Positions 51,956 through 61,841 are shown, counted from the first letter of the stretch. The stretch: DNA of 64,000 nt from Pseudarcicella hirudinis (GCF_900115665.1 NZ_FOXH01000003.1:220331-284330), one strand, 5' to 3'. Notes: generated from the sequence alone by a model not told the origin. Program-made: numbers and translations.

Positions 51956-53233
51956 ATGACACATTACATAGAACCTGCTCCGATTAAGGACAAGGAGAAT
52001 CCTTTAGAATCGATGATGCAACGATTTGACAAGGCAGTTGAGCTTTTAGGAATTTCTGAAGAAATGTATTATATCCTGAAAGTACCCGCCCGTCAGGTTA
52101 CAGTTGGTCTTCCGATTACAATGGATGATGGCAGAATTAAAGTTTACGAAGGATATCGTGTAATTCACTCAAATATTTTAGGGCCTGCAAAAGGTGGTAT
52201 TCGTTTTGACCCCGCCGTTAACCTGGATGAAGTACGTGCTCTTGCTGCCTGGATGACCTGGAAATGCGCTGTAGTTGATATTCCATATGGTGGAGCAAAA
52301 GGTGGAATCTCCTGTGATCCAAGACAAATGTCTGCCGGAGAAATTGAACGTCTGATGCGTGCTTACACAGTAGCAATGCTTGATGTTTTCGGACCAGACA
52401 GAGATATTCCTGCTCCGGATATGGGGACAGGTCCAAGAGAAATGGCCTGGCTGATGGATGAATATTCCAAAGCTAAAGGTATGACTATTAATGCTGTCGT
52501 AACCGGGAAACCGCTTGTTTTAGGGGGATCTTTGGGAAGAACGGAAGCTACAGGTCGTGGTGTGATGGTTTCAGCCTTGTCCGGAATGGATAAATTGAGA
52601 CTCAATCCTTATAAAGCAACCGCTGCTGTGCAGGGATTTGGAAATGTGGGTTCTCATGCGGCCAGCCTGTTACATGAACGTGGTGTGACAGTTCAGGCGA
52701 TTTCTGATATTTCCGGAGCTTATTATAACGACAGAGGGATTGATATTGAGGCTGCGATGCGTTATCGTGATGCAAACAAGGGAACTCTTCAGGGTTTTGA
52801 CGGAGCTGAAAAAATTTCTAACGATGATTTACTGACTCTTGCAGTAGATGTTTTGGTTCCTGCTGCGAAAGAAGATGTAATCACACATGATAATGCCCAT
52901 CTGATTCAGGCTAAGATGATTGTGGAAGGAGCAAATGGACCTACTTCCGCTTCCGCAGATGATATTATCAATGATAAAGGAATTCTGGTTGTGCCGGATA
53001 TCCTGGCAAATGCAGGCGGGGTAACTGTTTCATATTTCGAATGGGTTCAGAACCGTATCGGTTACAAATGGACTTTAGATCGCATCAATCGCCGTTCAGA
53101 CAGAATCATGAAAGATGCTTTTGATAAAGTATTTGCAACTTCTCAGGAATACAATGTGCCAATGCGTATTGCCGCTTACATGGTAGCGATTAAAAAAGTG
53201 TCAGATACTTATAAATTCAGAGGAGGATATTAA
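51956..53233 (+). CDS. gdhA: Glutamate dehydrogenase (Glu/Leu/Phe/Val dehydrogenase family)
   Basis: This 425-residue cytoplasmic enzyme interconverts glutamate and 2-oxoglutarate plus ammonia. It shows the substrate-binding GPAKGGIRF and catalytic-Lys segment VDIPYGGAKGGI, the PAPDMGTGPREMAW loop, the Rossmann motif VQGFGNVGSHAA and the NAGGVTVSYFEW signature. Length fits the hexameric short form. Coenzyme preference cannot be settled by eye. It is monocistronic and ends at a strong terminator. Confidence 0.94.
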   Translation: MTHYIEPAPIKDKENPLESMMQRFDKAVELLGISEEMYYILKVPARQVTVGLPITMDDGRIKVYEGYRVIHSNILGPAKGGIRFDPAVNLDEVRALAAWMTWKCAVVDIPYGGAKGGISCDPRQMSAGEIERLMRAYTVAMLDVFGPDRDIPAPDMGTGPREMAWLMDEYSKAKGMTINAVVTGKPLVLGGSLGRTEATGRGVMVSALSGMDKLRLNPYKATAAVQGFGNVGSHAASLLHERGVTVQAISDISGAYYNDRGIDIEAAMRYRDANKGTLQGFDGAEKISNDDLLTLAVDVLVPAAKEDVITHDNAHLIQAKMIVEGANGPTSASADDIINDKGILVVPDILANAGGVTVSYFEWVQNRIGYKWTLDRINRRSDRIMKDAFDKVFATSQEYNVPMRIAAYMVAIKKVSDTYKFRGGY

Positions 53234-53252
53234 GATTTTGTCTTCCTGATAT

Positions 53253-53296
53253 AAATAAAACGGGCTGTTTTCAACAAAAAACAGCCCGTTTTATTT
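53253..53296. terminator. Bidirectional terminator after glutamate dehydrogenase
   Basis: A perfect 19-bp stem (53253-53271 with 53278-53296) with core ACGGGCTGTTTT and a 6-nt loop separates two convergent genes. Confidence 0.92.
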
Positions 53297-53298
53297 AA

Positions 53299-53631
53299 TT
53301 AATCTCTGAATGTAATATTTTCAGGTTTAGGATAAAGCAACAGCTTTGAGAAATCCACTTTCCAGAAATCTAAATCAAGTAATTGATTTTTATCGTCCCG
53401 GGTTAAGGTAATCAGGACTTCAGTATTATCGGAGTCTGTGTATTCAACCTGAATCAGATCGGAATGATAGACCGCTCCCGGTTCACCCAGACCAATACTT
53501 CCCATGATACCTCCTTCATATTCCTCGACATATTCACTGATCGGATAATCTGCTGCCTTTAAACTGAGGTGGTTCAATAAAAAAAGAATCAGTTCTTTTT
53601 CATTTTCCCGGATTGCACGTTTTTCTGTCAT
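53299..53631 (-). CDS. Conserved hypothetical protein (possibly DUF6984)
   Basis: This 110-residue acidic soluble protein starts RAIRENEKELILFLLNHL, with beta-rich segments IQVEYTDSDNTEVLITLTRDD and LDLDFWKVDFSKLL. The pattern recalls the DUF6984 group, sometimes found among immunity-like or orphan small proteins, but I am not sure. No toxin partner is seen. Its stop lies 2 bp from the terminator stem. Confidence 0.7.
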   Translation of the reverse strand: MTEKRAIRENEKELILFLLNHLSLKAADYPISEYVEEYEGGIMGSIGLGEPGAVYHSDLIQVEYTDSDNTEVLITLTRDDKNQLLDLDFWKVDFSKLLLYPKPENITFRD

Positions 53632-53663
53632 GTTTTAAATCGTTTTCCTTTGAGGTTTCGGTA

Positions 53664-53712
53664 TAAAAAAAGCGAAAAGCAACCCGGAAAATTCCGGTGA
53701 TTACCTTTCGCT
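53664..53712 (-). terminator. Terminator of asd
   Basis: AGCGAAA (53671-53677) pairs with TTTCGCT (53706-53712) around an inner CCGGAA/TTCCGG hairpin. On the minus strand a run of seven T follows. It is 24 bp past the asd stop. Confidence 0.85.
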
Positions 53713-53735
53713 AAATTATTTAATGCATTCTGAAA

Positions 53736-54728
53736 TTACAAAAGTCCTTTTTTAGCAAGAAATTCAGCAATCTGAACGGCATTGGTAGCAGCACCTTTAC
53801 GAAGGTTATCCGCAACAATCCACATATTCAAAGTTTTTGGCTGAGACTCATCACGACGGATACGGCCTACAAAAACTTCATCTTTTCCATGTGCATTAAT
53901 CGGCATCGGATAAATTAAGTTTTTAGGATCATCCTGAATAATTACGCCTTCTTCCTGAGAAAGAATATCATAAACTTCCTGTAAATCAAATTCATTTTCA
54001 AACTCAATGTTTACTGCTTCTGAGTGCCCTCCGATTGTTGGAATACGAACGGTAGTGGCAGTTACAGCAATTGAGTCATCCATCATAATTTTCTTGGTCT
54101 CGTTTACCATTTTCATTTCTTCTTTGGTATAACCGTTGTCCAGAAATACATCGATATGAGGTAATACGTTTAAATCAATTTTATGTGGATATACATTTTC
54201 TACGTCAGTTCTGCCTTCACGCTCCGCAAACAACTGGTCAACAGCTGCTTTTCCTGTTCCGGTAACAGACTGATATGTTGAAACAACAACACGCTTGATT
54301 TTATATTTTTTGTGCAGAGGATTTAACACTACTACCATTTGAATGGTTGAGCAGTTTGGATTAGCAATGATTTTGTCTTCAGTGGTCAATGTATAAGCAT
54401 TGATTTCAGGAACCACCAGTTTTTTAGTCGGATCCATTCTCCATGCTGAAGAGTTATCAATTACCGTAATTCCTGCTTCTGCGAATACAGGAGCTAATTT
54501 TGTTGAAGTACCACCGCCGGCAGAGAAAATAGCTACGTTAGGTTTCAACTTTATAGCATCTTCGAAGCTCACTACGGTGTACTGTTTACCCTTGAACTCA
54601 ACCTGTTTACCTACTGAACGTTCTGAGGCTACCGGGATAAGTTCTGTTACGGGGAAGTTACGTTCCGCCAACACTTTCAGGATTTCGCCACCGACCAAAC
54701 CTGTGGCTCCGACTACTGCTACTTTCAT
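53736..54728 (-). CDS. asd: Aspartate-semialdehyde dehydrogenase
   Basis: This 330-residue enzyme reduces aspartyl phosphate to aspartate semialdehyde for the lysine/DAP, threonine and methionine pathways. It shows the NADP motif GATGLVGGEILKVL, the catalytic Cys in NPNCSTIQMV, the QSVTGTGKAA loop and the catalytic His region IPTIGGHSEAVNIEF. Length is normal. Confidence 0.96.
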   Translation of the reverse strand: MKVAVVGATGLVGGEILKVLAERNFPVTELIPVASERSVGKQVEFKGKQYTVVSFEDAIKLKPNVAIFSAGGGTSTKLAPVFAEAGITVIDNSSAWRMDPTKKLVVPEINAYTLTTEDKIIANPNCSTIQMVVVLNPLHKKYKIKRVVVSTYQSVTGTGKAAVDQLFAEREGRTDVENVYPHKIDLNVLPHIDVFLDNGYTKEEMKMVNETKKIMMDDSIAVTATTVRIPTIGGHSEAVNIEFENEFDLQEVYDILSQEEGVIIQDDPKNLIYPMPINAHGKDEVFVGRIRRDESQPKTLNMWIVADNLRKGAATNAVQIAEFLAKKGLL

Positions 54729-54775
54729 TTTAATTGACTGATTAATATATAGTTATGAAAAAAAATAAAAAATAC

Positions 54776-55273
54776 TTAAAATTTATGGACAAATCCTAAA
54801 CCCAATACTGGCTGATGGTTTGGTAATGTCTCAAAACTCACACCAACCTGATTGCTGACGATCTGATTATAACGCAAAATAGCTTTTCTCAGGTGTGCCG
54901 CTGACTTAAAATTCAGATAAGTTGAAACTAAAAAACTTCCACCGACTGTCGACCAGTAAAACCCGTCAGAAACCTTATCTCTGTTAAAAATAGCATATAA
55001 GGAAATTGCCGTCGGTAAAATCGTCAGATAAGCTAAAGATTGCTTCTGCGCCTTGTACATCAGAAATTCATAGCTGGCCTTCGGATCTCTTGCCTGCAAA
55101 ATCGGAATTTGTAAAGCAAGTGGGTTATTAATGAGTTGTCGGTCATAAATAAACCGGGTTCCGAAAACCCTGGGTTGAATCTCAATCGGGTACAATTTAT
55201 TCTCAACACTTTGTCCAAAAGCAATGTTGCCTGATATTATAATTAGTACAATGAGCAAATATCTGATTTTCAC
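54776..55273 (-). CDS. Secreted hypothetical protein
   Basis: The 165-residue protein has a signal peptide (MKIRYLLIVLIIISGNIAFG). A middle section has two hydrophobic segments (LAYLTILPTAISLYAIF and FYWSTVGGSFLVSTYL) and the C-terminus (VLGLGFVHKF) ends in an outer-membrane-like Phe. It resembles small envelope proteins of unknown function. A TAATTTTG box at 55300-55307 lies just upstream. Confidence 0.75.
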   Translation of the reverse strand: MKIRYLLIVLIIISGNIAFGQSVENKLYPIEIQPRVFGTRFIYDRQLINNPLALQIPILQARDPKASYEFLMYKAQKQSLAYLTILPTAISLYAIFNRDKVSDGFYWSTVGGSFLVSTYLNFKSAAHLRKAILRYNQIVSNQVGVSFETLPNHQPVLGLGFVHKF

Positions 55274-55299
55274 GACTTTGTGACTGTTGAAAAAGTGTG

Positions 55300-55307
55300 C
55301 AAAATTA
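55300..55307 (-). promoter_or_regulatory. Promoter -7 box of the secreted hypothetical gene
   Basis: The minus strand reads TAATTTTG about 30 nt before the start at 55273. Confidence 0.5.
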
Positions 55308-55431
55308 CTCTATAAAATCGGAAGAGAAAAGAGTTTTTTTTAATTCAGTTGTAATGAATGGTACTCTTGTTCAGTATTTTGTTGATTTTCAGTAATTTAT
55401 TGTATTTTTTGAATACAGAAGAAAAGGAGAA

Positions 55432-56010
55432 TCAGAAGCTGAAAACTTTTTCAGGCGTGATACAATACTCAAGTTTTATGTCAAACTGGTTTGGATCTTC
55501 TATTTCCAGGATCGGAGATTCAAGGCAAATCCCTACCTTTTTACAGTCTTTTGTACATCTTGCTAAAAATCTGTCATAGAAACCTTTACCATATCCGACT
55601 CTGTTACCCTGCTGATCAAAAATCAGTAAAGGCACTAAAACCATGGAAATTTCATGTTCAGGAATAAAGTGTTCCGGATGAGGGAACGGTTCAGGGATTT
55701 TCCAGCTATTTCTGACAAGTTTGTATTCGTCTTCAAACAGATAACTCTCCATTTCTGAAGTTTCTGGAATACTTTTAGGAACGGCTATCCTGATATGCGG
55801 AAATTCTGATTTTATCCGGTTGATTATTAAAAAAGTGTTGATTTCGTTTTTCTCAATAATCGGAAGAAAAATATGAATGACTGATATTTTATTAAGATCA
55901 AACCTTTCAAAAAAAAGATCGGCAATCTGCCGGCTTTTCTTTGAAAGTTCGGTTTCAGAAATTTGTTTTCTACGGGATAAATATGTTTTTCTTAAATCTG
56001 ATTTTAGCAT
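55432..56010 (-). CDS. fau: 5-formyltetrahydrofolate cyclo-ligase
   Basis: This 192-residue ATP-dependent enzyme makes 5,10-methenyl-THF from 5-formyl-THF. It shows the N-terminal LRKTYLSRRKQIS and the catalytic/phosphate-binding VPLLIFDQQGNRVGYGKGFYDRFLA. Length is typical. It begins 23 bp after idi on the same strand, so the two are probably one operon, although no shared pathway is evident. Confidence 0.93.
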   Translation of the reverse strand: MLKSDLRKTYLSRRKQISETELSKKSRQIADLFFERFDLNKISVIHIFLPIIEKNEINTFLIINRIKSEFPHIRIAVPKSIPETSEMESYLFEDEYKLVRNSWKIPEPFPHPEHFIPEHEISMVLVPLLIFDQQGNRVGYGKGFYDRFLARCTKDCKKVGICLESPILEIEDPNQFDIKLEYCITPEKVFSF

Positions 56011-56033
56011 GTAAACAGGAGATGGTCAGGTAT

Positions 56034-56540
56034 TTAGATGTATTCTTTAATCTTTGGATAAAGTATTTTAAACCATTCCGTGTAGATTTCAGGTTTATTC
56101 CGCATTTCTTCCTCCAGCCTTTCCAGACTAAGCCATTTAAATTCAGCTACTTCATCGGCATTGAATGGGATATCTCCTTCATAATTTCCTACAAAAACAT
56201 GGTCAATTTCATGCTCGAAAAGACCATTGCCAAAATCTACAAAATATTGAAAGTTGAAGGTAGGTTGAATTTCCGTACAAATGCCCATTTCGAATTTAAG
56301 CCTTTGCCTGGCATCTTCAAGGGTATTTTCCGGATTAGTTGGATGTCCGCAGCAGGTATTGGTCCACAAACCACCGGAATGATATTTCTGTGAAGCGCGC
56401 TGCTGTAATAAAAGTTCTTTTTTAGAGTTGAAAATTAAAACCGAAAAGGCCCGGTGTAAAGCACCGTCATAATGTGCTTTCATCTTTTCTGCCGTTCCGA
56501 TTACCTGGTCCTGCTCGTCAACTAATAATACTGATTGCAT
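56034..56540 (-). CDS. idi: Isopentenyl-diphosphate delta-isomerase, type 1
   Basis: This 168-residue Nudix-fold enzyme interconverts IPP and DMAPP. It shows the catalytic Cys in LWTNTCCGHP, the Nudix-like segment ENTLEDARQRLKFEMG and the catalytic Glu region FEHEIDHVFVG. It balances the pools made by IspH (41824) in the MEP pathway begun by dxs (4379). Type 1 Idi is accessory in MEP-pathway bacteria. Confidence 0.95.
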   Translation of the reverse strand: MQSVLLVDEQDQVIGTAEKMKAHYDGALHRAFSVLIFNSKKELLLQQRASQKYHSGGLWTNTCCGHPTNPENTLEDARQRLKFEMGICTEIQPTFNFQYFVDFGNGLFEHEIDHVFVGNYEGDIPFNADEVAEFKWLSLERLEEEMRNKPEIYTEWFKILYPKIKEYI

Positions 56541-56735
56541 AAATTGAAATGGGTTTCTTCGTAAACGAATTGTTCGGAGAATTGTTTCCCGAAAACCGTA
56601 CTTTTGAACAAAAGCAGGATAGTCGTATAGCGAAGCGTATTTTAAAAACCCAATTTACAACTAATTAAAAAGAATGAAAAACCGGTTACTGAATTGAGCA
56701 GAGCCTTTTCTCCAAAATTATCAATTGAAAAGAAT

Positions 56736-57149
56736 TTATTTAATCCTTACATATTTAGCCCTGTTGTTGCAGGTTTCTAAAATCAAGGTGTCATTTTCTA
56801 ATTTGTTAACAGACCAGTCTCCGCAGGAAAAGCAATCAACAGCCGGACAAGAAACCGGATTACTGAGTTTAATTTGCTTATTATTTAGTTGATAATTTCT
56901 GAAAGTGCAACAAGCTTCGCTTGGTTTTCCATCATACAAAATCCTTCCGTCTGCTGTAAATTCAATAGGAGGAATAGCCATAAAGGTATTGATTGTGTAC
57001 CATTCACCCCAGGTTCCATCCTGATTTTTAGACTGAAGCTGATAGGTATGCGACCATTTTGCTACCAGGTCATTAGGCTTAACATCATTTGATTTACTGC
57101 AACCATTTAGCAGCAACGTAGTAATAAGCGCAAAAAATAAAGCTTTCAT
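56736..57149 (-). CDS. Cys-rich lipocalin-like lipoprotein
   Basis: The 137-residue protein has a lipoprotein signal (MKALFFALITTLLLNGC; lipid Cys17). The mature part resembles the small lipocalin-like lipoproteins common in Bacteroidota: KWSHTYQLQSKN, then IEFTADGRILYDGK and NKLENDTLILETCNN. It has seven Cys besides the lipid Cys (CC in EACCTF, plus VSCPAVDCFSCGDW and ETCNN), which suggests disulfides in the periplasm. Function is unknown. Confidence 0.8.
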   Translation of the reverse strand: MKALFFALITTLLLNGCSKSNDVKPNDLVAKWSHTYQLQSKNQDGTWGEWYTINTFMAIPPIEFTADGRILYDGKPSEACCTFRNYQLNNKQIKLSNPVSCPAVDCFSCGDWSVNKLENDTLILETCNNRAKYVRIK

Positions 57150-57256
57150 TTTGCATAAAATTTTATGGTTCTGTTCTAAAGAGTTGTTTTCGCCTGAATA
57201 GGTTGGAAATCAGAGTCAAATTTTTCTACTTTTTTCCGAAAACCACTCCTTTATTG

Positions 57257-57264
57257 TACTTTTG
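57257..57264 (+). promoter_or_regulatory. Promoter -7 box of ileS
   Basis: TACTTTTG matches TAnnTTTG about 110 nt before the ileS start. No TTG lies at the right distance upstream. Confidence 0.5.
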
Positions 57265-57374
57265 CAGGAATTTTATCAGAAGTGATTTGTTTAGGTTGAA
57301 ACAGAAACTGAACTCCATTCAAAAAGGACTTCTGATATTGTATTTGATAATTGACAACTGATAACTGTTATATT

Positions 57375-60300
57375 GTGAACTTCAAAGAATATAAAAACCT
57401 TGATTATGCCCAGGTTGCAGACGATGTACTGAAATTTTGGCAAGAAAATAAAGTTTTTGAAAAATCGGTAGAAATCCGTGAGGGTAATCCGACTTTTACA
57501 TTTTATGAAGGCCCTCCTTCAGCTAATGGTACACCTGGTATTCACCATGTGATGGCACGTGCCATTAAAGATATTTTCTGCCGTTACCAGACTCTGAAAG
57601 GAAAACAAGTAAAACGTAAAGGTGGTTGGGATACACATGGTCTGCCCGTTGAATTACAGGTTGAAAAGGAACTCGGTATCACAAAAGATGACATCGGTAA
57701 GAAAATTTCAGTTGAAGAGTATAATAAGAAATGCCGTGAAACGGTCATGAAATTTACTGATCAATGGAATGACCTTACTGAAAAAATGGGATATTGGGTT
57801 GATCTTGATGACCCGTATATCACCTATGAAAATAACTATATTGAGTCTGTATGGCATTTGTTGAAAACTTTGTATGACAAAGGTTTGCTTTACAAAGGTT
57901 ATACAATTCAGCCATATTCTCCTGCTGCCGGAACCGGACTTTCTTCTCATGAGCTGAATCAGCCGGGAACGTATAAAGACGTAAAGGATACTTCGTTAAC
58001 CGCTCAGTTTAAAGTAAAACTGACAGGCAAATCAGGCTTTTTGTTTGATGCCGCTGACAGTGATAATATTTACATATTAGCCTGGACAACTACACCCTGG
58101 ACTTTGCCTGCCAACACAGCGTTGACAGTAGGCAAGAATATAGACTATGTACTGGTTAAAACACTGAATCCTTATACATATTTGCCTGTAAATGTAGTGC
58201 TGGCTAAGGACCTTGCTGGTAAATATTTTAATGAAAAAGGAAAAGACGGAGACTTTGCTGCTTACAATGATGGTGATAAAATCATTCCCTGGAAAGTGGT
58301 TATGGAATTCAAAGGGAATTTCCTGGAAAGTATTGAATATGAGCAGTTAATGCCATATGTTCAGCCGGAATCTGCAGCATTCAGAGTAATTACAGGGGAT
58401 TTTGTAACTACTGAAGATGGTACGGGGGTTGTGCATACTTCCCCGACTTTTGGTGCAGATGACTTCAGGGTTGCACAACAAAACGGGATCCCTTCTATTA
58501 TGGTGAAAGACGAAGCCGGTAAAGATGTGCCGATCGTCGATCGCCGTGGTCGTTTTGTGGCTGAAATTACTGATTTCGCTCATGAATTTGTGAAAGAAGC
58601 TTATCTGACAGAGGAGGAAAAAGAAATCGAACGTGAGAAACAGGGCAGAGATAAATATTTATCGGTTGATGAGAGAATAGCTATCAAATTAAAGACAGAG
58701 AATAAAGCATTCAACGTTCAGCGATTTGATCACCCTTATCCGCACTGCTGGAGAACTGATAAACCGGTTTTATATTATCCTCTGGATTCATGGTTTATCC
58801 GTACAACAGCTGCCAAGGATAAACTGATTGCCTTGAATAATACAATTAACTGGAAACCTGAATCAACCGGAACAGGTCGTTTTGGCAACTGGCTTGAAAA
58901 CCTGGTTGACTGGAATTTATCCCGTTCACGCTATTGGGGAACTCCGCTTCCGATCTGGCGTTCAGAAGATAACGAGGAAGTTTGTATCGGATCATTGGCT
59001 GAATTGGAAAACGCTATTAAACATGCGTTAAAAGATGATGTTTTAACAGAAGAGCAACGTGCCGCCAATGAGAAGTTTTTAGGTTTATTGCTGGCCGGAA
59101 CAGAAGATTTACACCGTCCGTTTGTAGATGAAGTGTATTTTGTTTCAGCATCCGGAAAAGTAATGACCCGTGAAACGGATCTGATAGATGTGTGGTTTGA
59201 CTCCGGAGCTATGCCTTATGCACAATGGCATTACCCTTTTGAAAATCATGAGATTTTTGAAAAAGCTTATCCGGCAGATTTCATTTCAGAAGGTGTTGAT
59301 CAGACGCGTGGATGGTTCTTTACGCTGCACGCCATTTCTTCACTGGTTTCTGATTCGGTAGCCTTTAAAAATGTGGTATCAACAGGTTTGGTTCTGGACA
59401 AAAACGGCAATAAAATGTCAAAACGTCTGGGCAATGCCGTGAATCCGTTTGATACCCTGAAGAAATATGGTGCTGACCCGACCCGTTGGTACATGATTAC
59501 GAATGCTCAGCCCTGGGATAATCTTAAGTTTGACCAGGCAGGAATAACCGAAGTGAGAAATAAGTTTTTCGGAACCTTAACGAATACTTATAATTTCTTC
59601 GCACTTTATGCAAATCTGGATGAGTATAAAATAAATGAGTTTGAAAGAGTACCGTATGCAAGTCTTACAGAACTTGACCGCTGGATTCTTTCAAAATTAC
59701 AGACGCTTGTCAAAGAAGTGGATGAGTCTTATGAGAATTATGAGCCAACCAAAGCCGGACGTGCTATTCAGGATTTTGTCTGCGATCATTTATCAAACTG
59801 GTATGTACGTTTGGGAAGAAGGCGTTTCTGGAAAGGTGAAATGACCGAAGATAAAAAAGCGGCATATGAGACCTTACAACAATGTCTGGTAGCTGTGGCT
59901 CAGTTGATGTCTCCGATCGCTCCCTTCTATGGCGATTGGCTGTACAGAAATATGACTGAACACATCAGAGAAGAAGCGAAGGAAAAAGGTACACCTTTAC
60001 AGCATGAGTCGGTGCATTTAACCGACTATCATCCTTACGAGGTGGAATATGTGGATGAAGACCTGGAAACCTCTATGGATCTGGCTCAGCGGATTTGTTC
60101 TTTGGTTCACTCATTGCGTAAAACCAATAAAATTAAGGTTCGCCAGCCATTATCTAAGATTTTAATCCCTATTTTAAGTGAAACGACCCGTGAGCAAATT
60201 CGCCATGTGGTTGAATTAATTAAAACAGAGGTTAACATCAAAGCTGTAGAATACCTTGATGATGCTTCCGGTGTTTTATCTAAAAAAGTAAAACCAAATT

Positions 60301-60791
60301 TTAAAGCATTGGGACCTAAGTTCGGGAAAGACATGAAGGCAGTAGCAGCAGTTATCACAGAAATGTCAGCAGAGCAACTAAAAGCTTTGGAAGAAAAAGG
60401 AGGGCTGGAAATTAATGGCTACCAATTGTCACTGGAAGATGTAGAAATTCAGACCGAAGATTTGCCGGGTTACCTGACAGCTTCTGATGCCGGTATTACA
60501 GTAGCGCTTGACATCAATATTACTCCTGAATTAAAGCAGGAAGGTATTGCACGTGATTTTGTAAACCGTGTACAGAATTTCAGAAAAGATTCAGGATTTG
60601 AAGTGACTGACAAAATCAGTATCAGATTGCTTGATTCGGATGAAGAAGTTTCGGCAGGAGTTTTAGCTTTCAAAGACTATATTTCTCAGGAAGTACAGGC
60701 ACTTTCTTTGGAAATCGTTCCGGAAATAGCAGAAGGACAGGAAGTTGAATTTGAAGAACTGACTTTAACGGTTAAAATTGAGGTGGTATAA
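57375..60791 (+). CDS. ileS: Isoleucyl-tRNA synthetase
   Basis: This 1138-residue class I aminoacyl-tRNA synthetase charges tRNA-Ile. It shows YEGPPSANGTPGIHHVMARA (HIGH region as GIHH), GGWDTHGLPVE, editing-domain motifs (WTTTPWTLPANTALTV, GTGVVHTSPTFGADDF), DVWFDSGAMPYAQWHYP and KMSKRLGN. The C-terminal anticodon domain and tail follow. The length and KMSKR form match the long eukaryote-like type. A GTG at 57375 gives the expected MNFKEYKNLDYAQVA start; the TTG at 57351 adds eight unlikely residues. Confidence 0.96.
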   Translation: MNFKEYKNLDYAQVADDVLKFWQENKVFEKSVEIREGNPTFTFYEGPPSANGTPGIHHVMARAIKDIFCRYQTLKGKQVKRKGGWDTHGLPVELQVEKELGITKDDIGKKISVEEYNKKCRETVMKFTDQWNDLTEKMGYWVDLDDPYITYENNYIESVWHLLKTLYDKGLLYKGYTIQPYSPAAGTGLSSHELNQPGTYKDVKDTSLTAQFKVKLTGKSGFLFDAADSDNIYILAWTTTPWTLPANTALTVGKNIDYVLVKTLNPYTYLPVNVVLAKDLAGKYFNEKGKDGDFAAYNDGDKIIPWKVVMEFKGNFLESIEYEQLMPYVQPESAAFRVITGDFVTTEDGTGVVHTSPTFGADDFRVAQQNGIPSIMVKDEAGKDVPIVDRRGRFVAEITDFAHEFVKEAYLTEEEKEIEREKQGRDKYLSVDERIAIKLKTENKAFNVQRFDHPYPHCWRTDKPVLYYPLDSWFIRTTAAKDKLIALNNTINWKPESTGTGRFGNWLENLVDWNLSRSRYWGTPLPIWRSEDNEEVCIGSLAELENAIKHALKDDVLTEEQRAANEKFLGLLLAGTEDLHRPFVDEVYFVSASGKVMTRETDLIDVWFDSGAMPYAQWHYPFENHEIFEKAYPADFISEGVDQTRGWFFTLHAISSLVSDSVAFKNVVSTGLVLDKNGNKMSKRLGNAVNPFDTLKKYGADPTRWYMITNAQPWDNLKFDQAGITEVRNKFFGTLTNTYNFFALYANLDEYKINEFERVPYASLTELDRWILSKLQTLVKEVDESYENYEPTKAGRAIQDFVCDHLSNWYVRLGRRRFWKGEMTEDKKAAYETLQQCLVAVAQLMSPIAPFYGDWLYRNMTEHIREEAKEKGTPLQHESVHLTDYHPYEVEYVDEDLETSMDLAQRICSLVHSLRKTNKIKVRQPLSKILIPILSETTREQIRHVVELIKTEVNIKAVEYLDDASGVLSKKVKPNFKALGPKFGKDMKAVAAVITEMSAEQLKALEEKGGLEINGYQLSLEDVEIQTEDLPGYLTASDAGITVALDINITPELKQEGIARDFVNRVQNFRKDSGFEVTDKISIRLLDSDEEVSAGVLAFKDYISQEVQALSLEIVPEIAEGQEVEFEELTLTVKIEVV

Positions 60792-60810
60792 AACTTTGAT
60801 CATAATCAGT

Positions 60811-60852
60811 AAAAGAGAAAGCCCGAAAAATCATCTTCGGGCTTTCTCTTTT
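60811..60852. terminator. Bidirectional terminator after ileS
   Basis: A perfect 17-bp stem (60811-60827 with 60836-60852) with core GAGAAAGCCCGAA has an 8-nt loop and T-run ends on both strands. It touches the stop codon of the convergent cytochrome gene. Confidence 0.92.
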
Positions 60853-61841
60853 TATTTCATCGCCGTTTCAGACCTGAATTTTTCTACTGTATGATTAACA
60901 GGTTTTAAGGTCATCAGATAGGTATAAATAGCTTCGAGGTCTTTTGTCTTCATGCCGGCATACATAGTCCAGGGCATAACCGTCTGAAAATCTCCCTTTT
61001 GTACTTTTGGCGCTTTATAAGTGCTGTCTGAGTAAGCTTTAAACCGATTTACAAACGTTTCTTTTGACCAATTCCCTATTCCGGTGTCTTTATCGGGAGT
61101 AATATTGGCTGAAGAAACTATTCCATATCCTGGAAGCGGAAATTCAAAACCACCGGCATATTCCATTCCGGCTATCATTTCGCCTTTATCAGCTTTAGAA
61201 TGGCATACAATGCAACCGGCAGCATTGGTCATGTATTTTCCATAAGCCAGTATATCAGTTTCTGCAGGACGTTTTTCCGGCGAGGCTTTTTGCGGAATGG
61301 TATTCAGGATAAAATTCATGGGAAAATCTGCCACAGATTCTTCAGGCTTGTTTTCGATGGGTTCAAGTGTCCTCAGATAAGAAATAATGCTTTTGACATC
61401 TTCCTCGTCCAGTTTCCTGTAATTCTGATAGGGCATAACCGGAAAGAAAGCGTGTCCGTCTTTGCTTACACCGCAGGTAATAGCACGGTAAATTTCTCCG
61501 TCTGTCCATTTTCCAATTCCATAAGGAGTGATATTTTTTGCAGTAAATCTTCCCGGAAAACCAAATTGCTGATCGAACACTTCTCCACCTTTTCCCTTTG
61601 AACCCGGTACTATAGGGCCTGAGAAAAGATTACCGTCCCGTTCACTGTGACAATCTATACAAACTGTCACATGATTAGCTAAATATTCGCCTCTTTGCAC
61701 CATTTCAGGAGAAGCCAATATTTTCAGATCAGAAGCCTGACCTACATCCGGAAGTGCAAACTTGATGTAAGAAAGTACTCCTGCTATGGCAAGCACCAAA
61801 ACCAGAAGAATTATGGCTGAATTTCGGAATAGTTTTTTCAT
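60852..61841 (-). CDS. Membrane-anchored dihaem cytochrome c
   Basis: This 329-residue periplasmic protein has an N-terminal anchor (SAIILLVLVLAIAGVLSYI) and two cytochrome c domains. Haem sites are CIDCH (about 61-65) and CIVCH (about 211-215). Possible axial Met residues lie in FPVMPYQNYRKL and QTVMPWTMYAGM, the same pattern in each domain. It resembles the dihaem subunits of membrane dehydrogenases, but no dehydrogenase gene adjoins, so it may be an electron shuttle. Confidence 0.9.
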   Translation of the reverse strand: MKKLFRNSAIILLVLVLAIAGVLSYIKFALPDVGQASDLKILASPEMVQRGEYLANHVTVCIDCHSERDGNLFSGPIVPGSKGKGGEVFDQQFGFPGRFTAKNITPYGIGKWTDGEIYRAITCGVSKDGHAFFPVMPYQNYRKLDEEDVKSIISYLRTLEPIENKPEESVADFPMNFILNTIPQKASPEKRPAETDILAYGKYMTNAAGCIVCHSKADKGEMIAGMEYAGGFEFPLPGYGIVSSANITPDKDTGIGNWSKETFVNRFKAYSDSTYKAPKVQKGDFQTVMPWTMYAGMKTKDLEAIYTYLMTLKPVNHTVEKFRSETAMK

